A DNA stretch of 64,000 nt, from assembly GCA_965213595.1 (NCBI GenBank), contig CBDBZO010000006.1, positions 3,100,001-3,164,000 on the forward strand. Reading direction: 5' to 3'. Shown here piece after piece: positions 62,032 through 64,000 of this stretch (within the stretch, counting starts at the first letter, position 1; each line of letters opens with the position of its first letter). The notes beneath the pieces are model-generated. The model did no database searches. It had not been told where the DNA came from and saw only the letters and a list, made by a program, of their open reading frames with translations. The DNA is from JBCCFC01 sp965213595 (lineage in GTDB: Bacteria; Chloroflexota; Anaerolineae; Caldilineales; Caldilineaceae). The position numbers were made by a program, and so were the translations under genes.

Positions 62032-63014
62032 ACCCAAGTTGCTACCTGTAGATTTTGCGCATAGACAGCGGATGGCTAGGCAGGTTGCAACCAAGCGATG
62101 CTGGAGGCGAGGCAAAAGAGCACGACTTTCAACTCGAAACCAGCCGTCGAGGTGGCATGGATGGACTTGGGCAACAAACGCTCAATCATGCTGCCCGCCG
62201 TTTCCACGGCCTGGCGGTAGTGATGCTGAAAAAAGTGAATCCAGCCAGCGAGCGGGCGCTTCGAGTTTTTCTTGCGAATCGGATAGAGGTGAATCTCGTT
62301 ATCCTCCAGGATATCCTCGATGACATAGTGGTTGTAGGCTTTATCGCCGAGGACCATGGAGCCCGACGGCAGGTCGAAATCGAAGAGTTCCAGTCCCGTG
62401 GTGTCGCTGAAGCTGCCGCAGGTGAGGAAAAATTCAACGGGTCGCCCCGTTTCGCTGACGAGCATGTGGATTTTCAGACCGTAAAAGTAGCGCCGTTTGC
62501 TGGATTTGTAGCCGCGATAGGCTTCATCCTGGTACAAGCGGCAGCGCGAAATGCGGATGTTGTCGCAAACCGGGATGGGATAGGTATCCACGACATAGAT
62601 GTTTTCCTCGCTTTCGGCTTTCCAGCATTCGCCCAGCACGCTGAAGAGTGTCAGAAAGTAGGGCTTGACCCGATGCAGTCGCCGACTGAAGCGACTTTTG
62701 CCCAACATGCCCGGAATGTAGCCCTGTTCCTTGAGCATCAAACGCGCTGAGTTGTAGTTGCCGCCAAATTTGAGCGCGGCCACGATGCCGATGGTCATGA
62801 TTTCGGCGTCGCTGACTTGGCATTGCTTGTCTTCACGGTGATCCAACGCGTCGAGCAAATCGGCGCACAGGCAGTAGACGAGTATAATTTGCGTGTCCAT
62901 GAGGTTCTCCTGTTTGATTTATCGGTTTGGTCGCCTGTAAATCGTACGGAAACCTCATGGATTCTTCAACTTTTTCTACCACTATACGCAACTTTTCAAG
63001 GTAGCAACTTGGGT
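62032..63014 (-). mobile_element. IS982-family insertion sequence
   Basis: 983 bp bounded by perfect inverted repeats ACCCAAGTTGCTACCT (from 62032) and AGGTAGCAACTTGGGT (to 63014). It carries one intact transposase. No clear target duplication was found in the flanks. Perfect ends and an unbroken gene point to a recent insertion upstream of B12-radical SAM gene 2, where it may disturb that promoter. Confidence 0.85.
62076..62900 (-). CDS. IS982-family transposase
   Basis: 274 residues. DDE-type enzyme of the IS982 group: CQVSDAEIMTIGIVAALKFG near the start, then VVDTYPIPVCDN (first Asp), YFYGLKIHMLVSETGRPVEF, and MVLGDKAYNHYVIEDIL (second Asp region). Intact, with AGGAG-like sequence before the ATG. 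Confidence 0.9.
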   Translation of the reverse strand: MDTQIILVYCLCADLLDALDHREDKQCQVSDAEIMTIGIVAALKFGGNYNSARLMLKEQGYIPGMLGKSRFSRRLHRVKPYFLTLFSVLGECWKAESEENIYVVDTYPIPVCDNIRISRCRLYQDEAYRGYKSSKRRYFYGLKIHMLVSETGRPVEFFLTCGSFSDTTGLELFDFDLPSGSMVLGDKAYNHYVIEDILEDNEIHLYPIRKKNSKRPLAGWIHFFQHHYRQAVETAGSMIERLLPKSIHATSTAGFELKVVLFCLASSIAWLQPA

Positions 63015-63139
63015 TCTTTACGCTATTTGTCCAATGCGGCGCATTCTAACACGCCTGCTCTGCCACGCAAAATAAGTCTAAAACTTTTGATAAAAATTCC
63101 AACGCCTGCGAAAAAGGCTACATTCCCTCGCTGGTAAAC

Positions 63140-63296
63140 AAATTAACGCAAAGACGCGAAGGCGCAGGGGATCGGTTCGCAGATTGCGCCATCTCCATGG
63201 GCAAAATTTTCCCAAGCTAGTCTCGACGGAACCAAGACAATCAGCGGAATTTACCCTTTGCCTCTTTGCGCCTCCGCGCTAAAATTTTTAGCCTTC
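63140..63296. repeat. 'AACGCAAAGACGCGAAGGCGC' hairpin
   Basis: AACGCAAAGACGCGAAGGCG (about 63144) pairs imperfectly with TGCGCCTCCGCGCTAAAATT (about 63266). This third member of the 'AACGCGGAGG' family lies between the IS982 element and the rhodanese gene. Bases 63016-63139 show nothing recognisable. Confidence 0.55.
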
Positions 63297-63297
63297 G

Positions 63298-63651
63298 TTA
63301 ATACGTCGGCACGGAAGAATCCACCTGCTGCGACCAAGCATCGATGCCGCCATCCATGCTGCTCACGTTCGTCCACCCCTGCTGCCGCAGCCAGGCGGTG
63401 ACTTGGGCGCTGCGCATTCCGTGGTGGCAGAAGGTGACAATTTCAGCATCTTTCTCCTGCGCCGCTTCGGGTAGCGCGCTGGTCTGCTCCGCCGCCAGCT
63501 TACTCATGGGGACAAAGTCTGCGCCCTCGATCCGCGCGACCTCGTGCTCTTCTGGCTCGCGGATGTCGAGCAGGACAAAGTCTTCGTTGGCCTCGCGCTT
63601 GGCGGCCACCTCTTGCACCGTCACTTCCGGTGCGCCAAAGGGGTTGGGCAT
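63298..63651 (-). CDS. Rhodanese-like single-domain protein
   Basis: 117 residues from ATG 63651; the longer frame to 63750 lies within the neighbour's coding region. The rhodanese fold is shown by FVLLDIREPEEHEVARIEGA, catalytic Cys75 in VTFCHHGMRSAQV and SMDGGIDAWSQQVD at the end. The six-residue loop CHHGMR resembles sulfurtransferases of the PspE/GlpE kind. It moves sulfane sulfur between acceptors. Cytoplasmic, no signal peptide. Confidence 0.9.
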   Translation of the reverse strand: MPNPFGAPEVTVQEVAAKREANEDFVLLDIREPEEHEVARIEGADFVPMSKLAAEQTSALPEAAQEKDAEIVTFCHHGMRSAQVTAWLRQQGWTNVSSMDGGIDAWSQQVDSSVPTY

Positions 63652-63655
63652 AGGA

Positions 63656-64000
63656 TTATTCTTCGTTTCCAGTTTGTAACGCCTGCAGAGCGCGTAGTTC
63701 GGGTAATAATTGTAAATCTTTTTCGCGCCCCGCTGCTTCTTTTGCTGCAATCAGATCACGCAGAGACAATGTCCAAACCGCCCCATCACTAAAACCAACT
63801 TGAACAGCGTTTTTAATCGCCTGTTCAAACTGACCGACGCCAGCCACCTCTCCCAATAAATCAATATCGCCTACATTTGTGGACAGCGTGAAGTTTAACC
63901 CCAGCTGTAGCGTGGTTGCATCAAACACAAAAGGCAAACCATCAGGCGCACCGACGGCGCAATCGGCTGCAACGCAGAAGCTAACTTTTCAAAATTGTCC
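63656..64000 (-). CDS. Nucleotidyltransferase-like protein, 3' part, probable frameshift
   Basis: The C-terminal 93 residues (LNFTLSTNVGDIDLLGEVAG, LSLRDLIAAKEAAGREKD, LLPELRALQ) match a nucleotidyltransferase-like family often seen near small toxin genes. Upstream of 63937 this frame meets a stop, but the adjacent frame reads NFEKLASALQPIAP, which fits the preceding segment, so one base seems missing at about 63945-63960. The gene continues beyond the window. It ends four bases before the rhodanese start. Confidence 0.6.

Overview
The window reads as chromosomal DNA of an uncultured or environmental member of the phylum Chloroflexota, perhaps near Anaerolineae/Caldilineales. This is inferred, not proven: GC is high, genes are dense on both strands, a DUF1800/DUF1501 pair is present, and there are tandem B12-binding radical SAM proteins, many small lipoproteins with acidic Thr/Glu/Ala linkers, and gaps filled with long periodic inverted repeats. 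No rRNA, tRNA, CRISPR array or prophage was recognised.

Layout. 0-5 kb: a sulfatase with a one-base frameshift, a double GNAT acetyltransferase, a lipoprotein and an unknown helical protein. 5.7-12 kb: a very large secreted DUF1800 protein and its Tat-exported DUF1501 partner. 12-20 kb: housekeeping and transport genes (MutY, SLC13 permease, epimerase, CorA, Nudix, Maf). 20-23 kb: a probable Gfo/Idh-ThuA-RraA sugar-catabolism operon. 23-32 kb: an accessory island with three YHYH lipoproteins, another lipoprotein, two SHOCT proteins, DUF3124 and EF-hand proteins, and a decayed duplicate of part of the same cluster. 32.5-33.7 kb: an IS630 element. 33.7-47.5 kb: K+/H+ antiporter, DoxX-type membrane protein, secreted animal-type haem peroxidase, several SDR/NmrA redox enzymes with AraC and LysR regulators, a frameshifted luciferase-like enzyme, and an LtrA protein fused to a UBP zinc finger. 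47.5-54 kb: an envelope-signalling block with an OmpR/HK pair plus DoxX, a PDZ lipoprotein derived from an HtrA protease, a broken DUF2680-like gene, and a LuxR-type two-component pair. 54-64 kb: three radical SAM proteins, small toxin-antitoxin-like pairs, HIT, MarC, an IS982 insertion, rhodanese and a partial nucleotidyltransferase-like gene.

The strongest new signal is a two-box operator. Two 12-bp dyads of consensus TGRCAGMKGYCA lie exactly 32 bp apart (three helical turns), with a -10 hexamer 24-25 bp further on. It occurs three times: before the LuxR-type sensor kinase/regulator operon, and next to each of the two SHOCT genes. This predicts a small autoregulated envelope-stress regulon linking the two-component system to the YHYH/SHOCT lipoprotein island.

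A second theme is decay by duplication. Remnants of the YHYH gene, SHOCT gene, a DoxX gene, a lipoprotein 3' end and an endonuclease III gene lie scattered between 24 and 50 kb. A third is a raised number of single-base indels or in-frame stops (sulfatase, LLM enzyme, DUF2680-like gene, sensor kinase, last gene). These may be real pseudogenes or uncorrected assembly errors, and read data are needed to tell.
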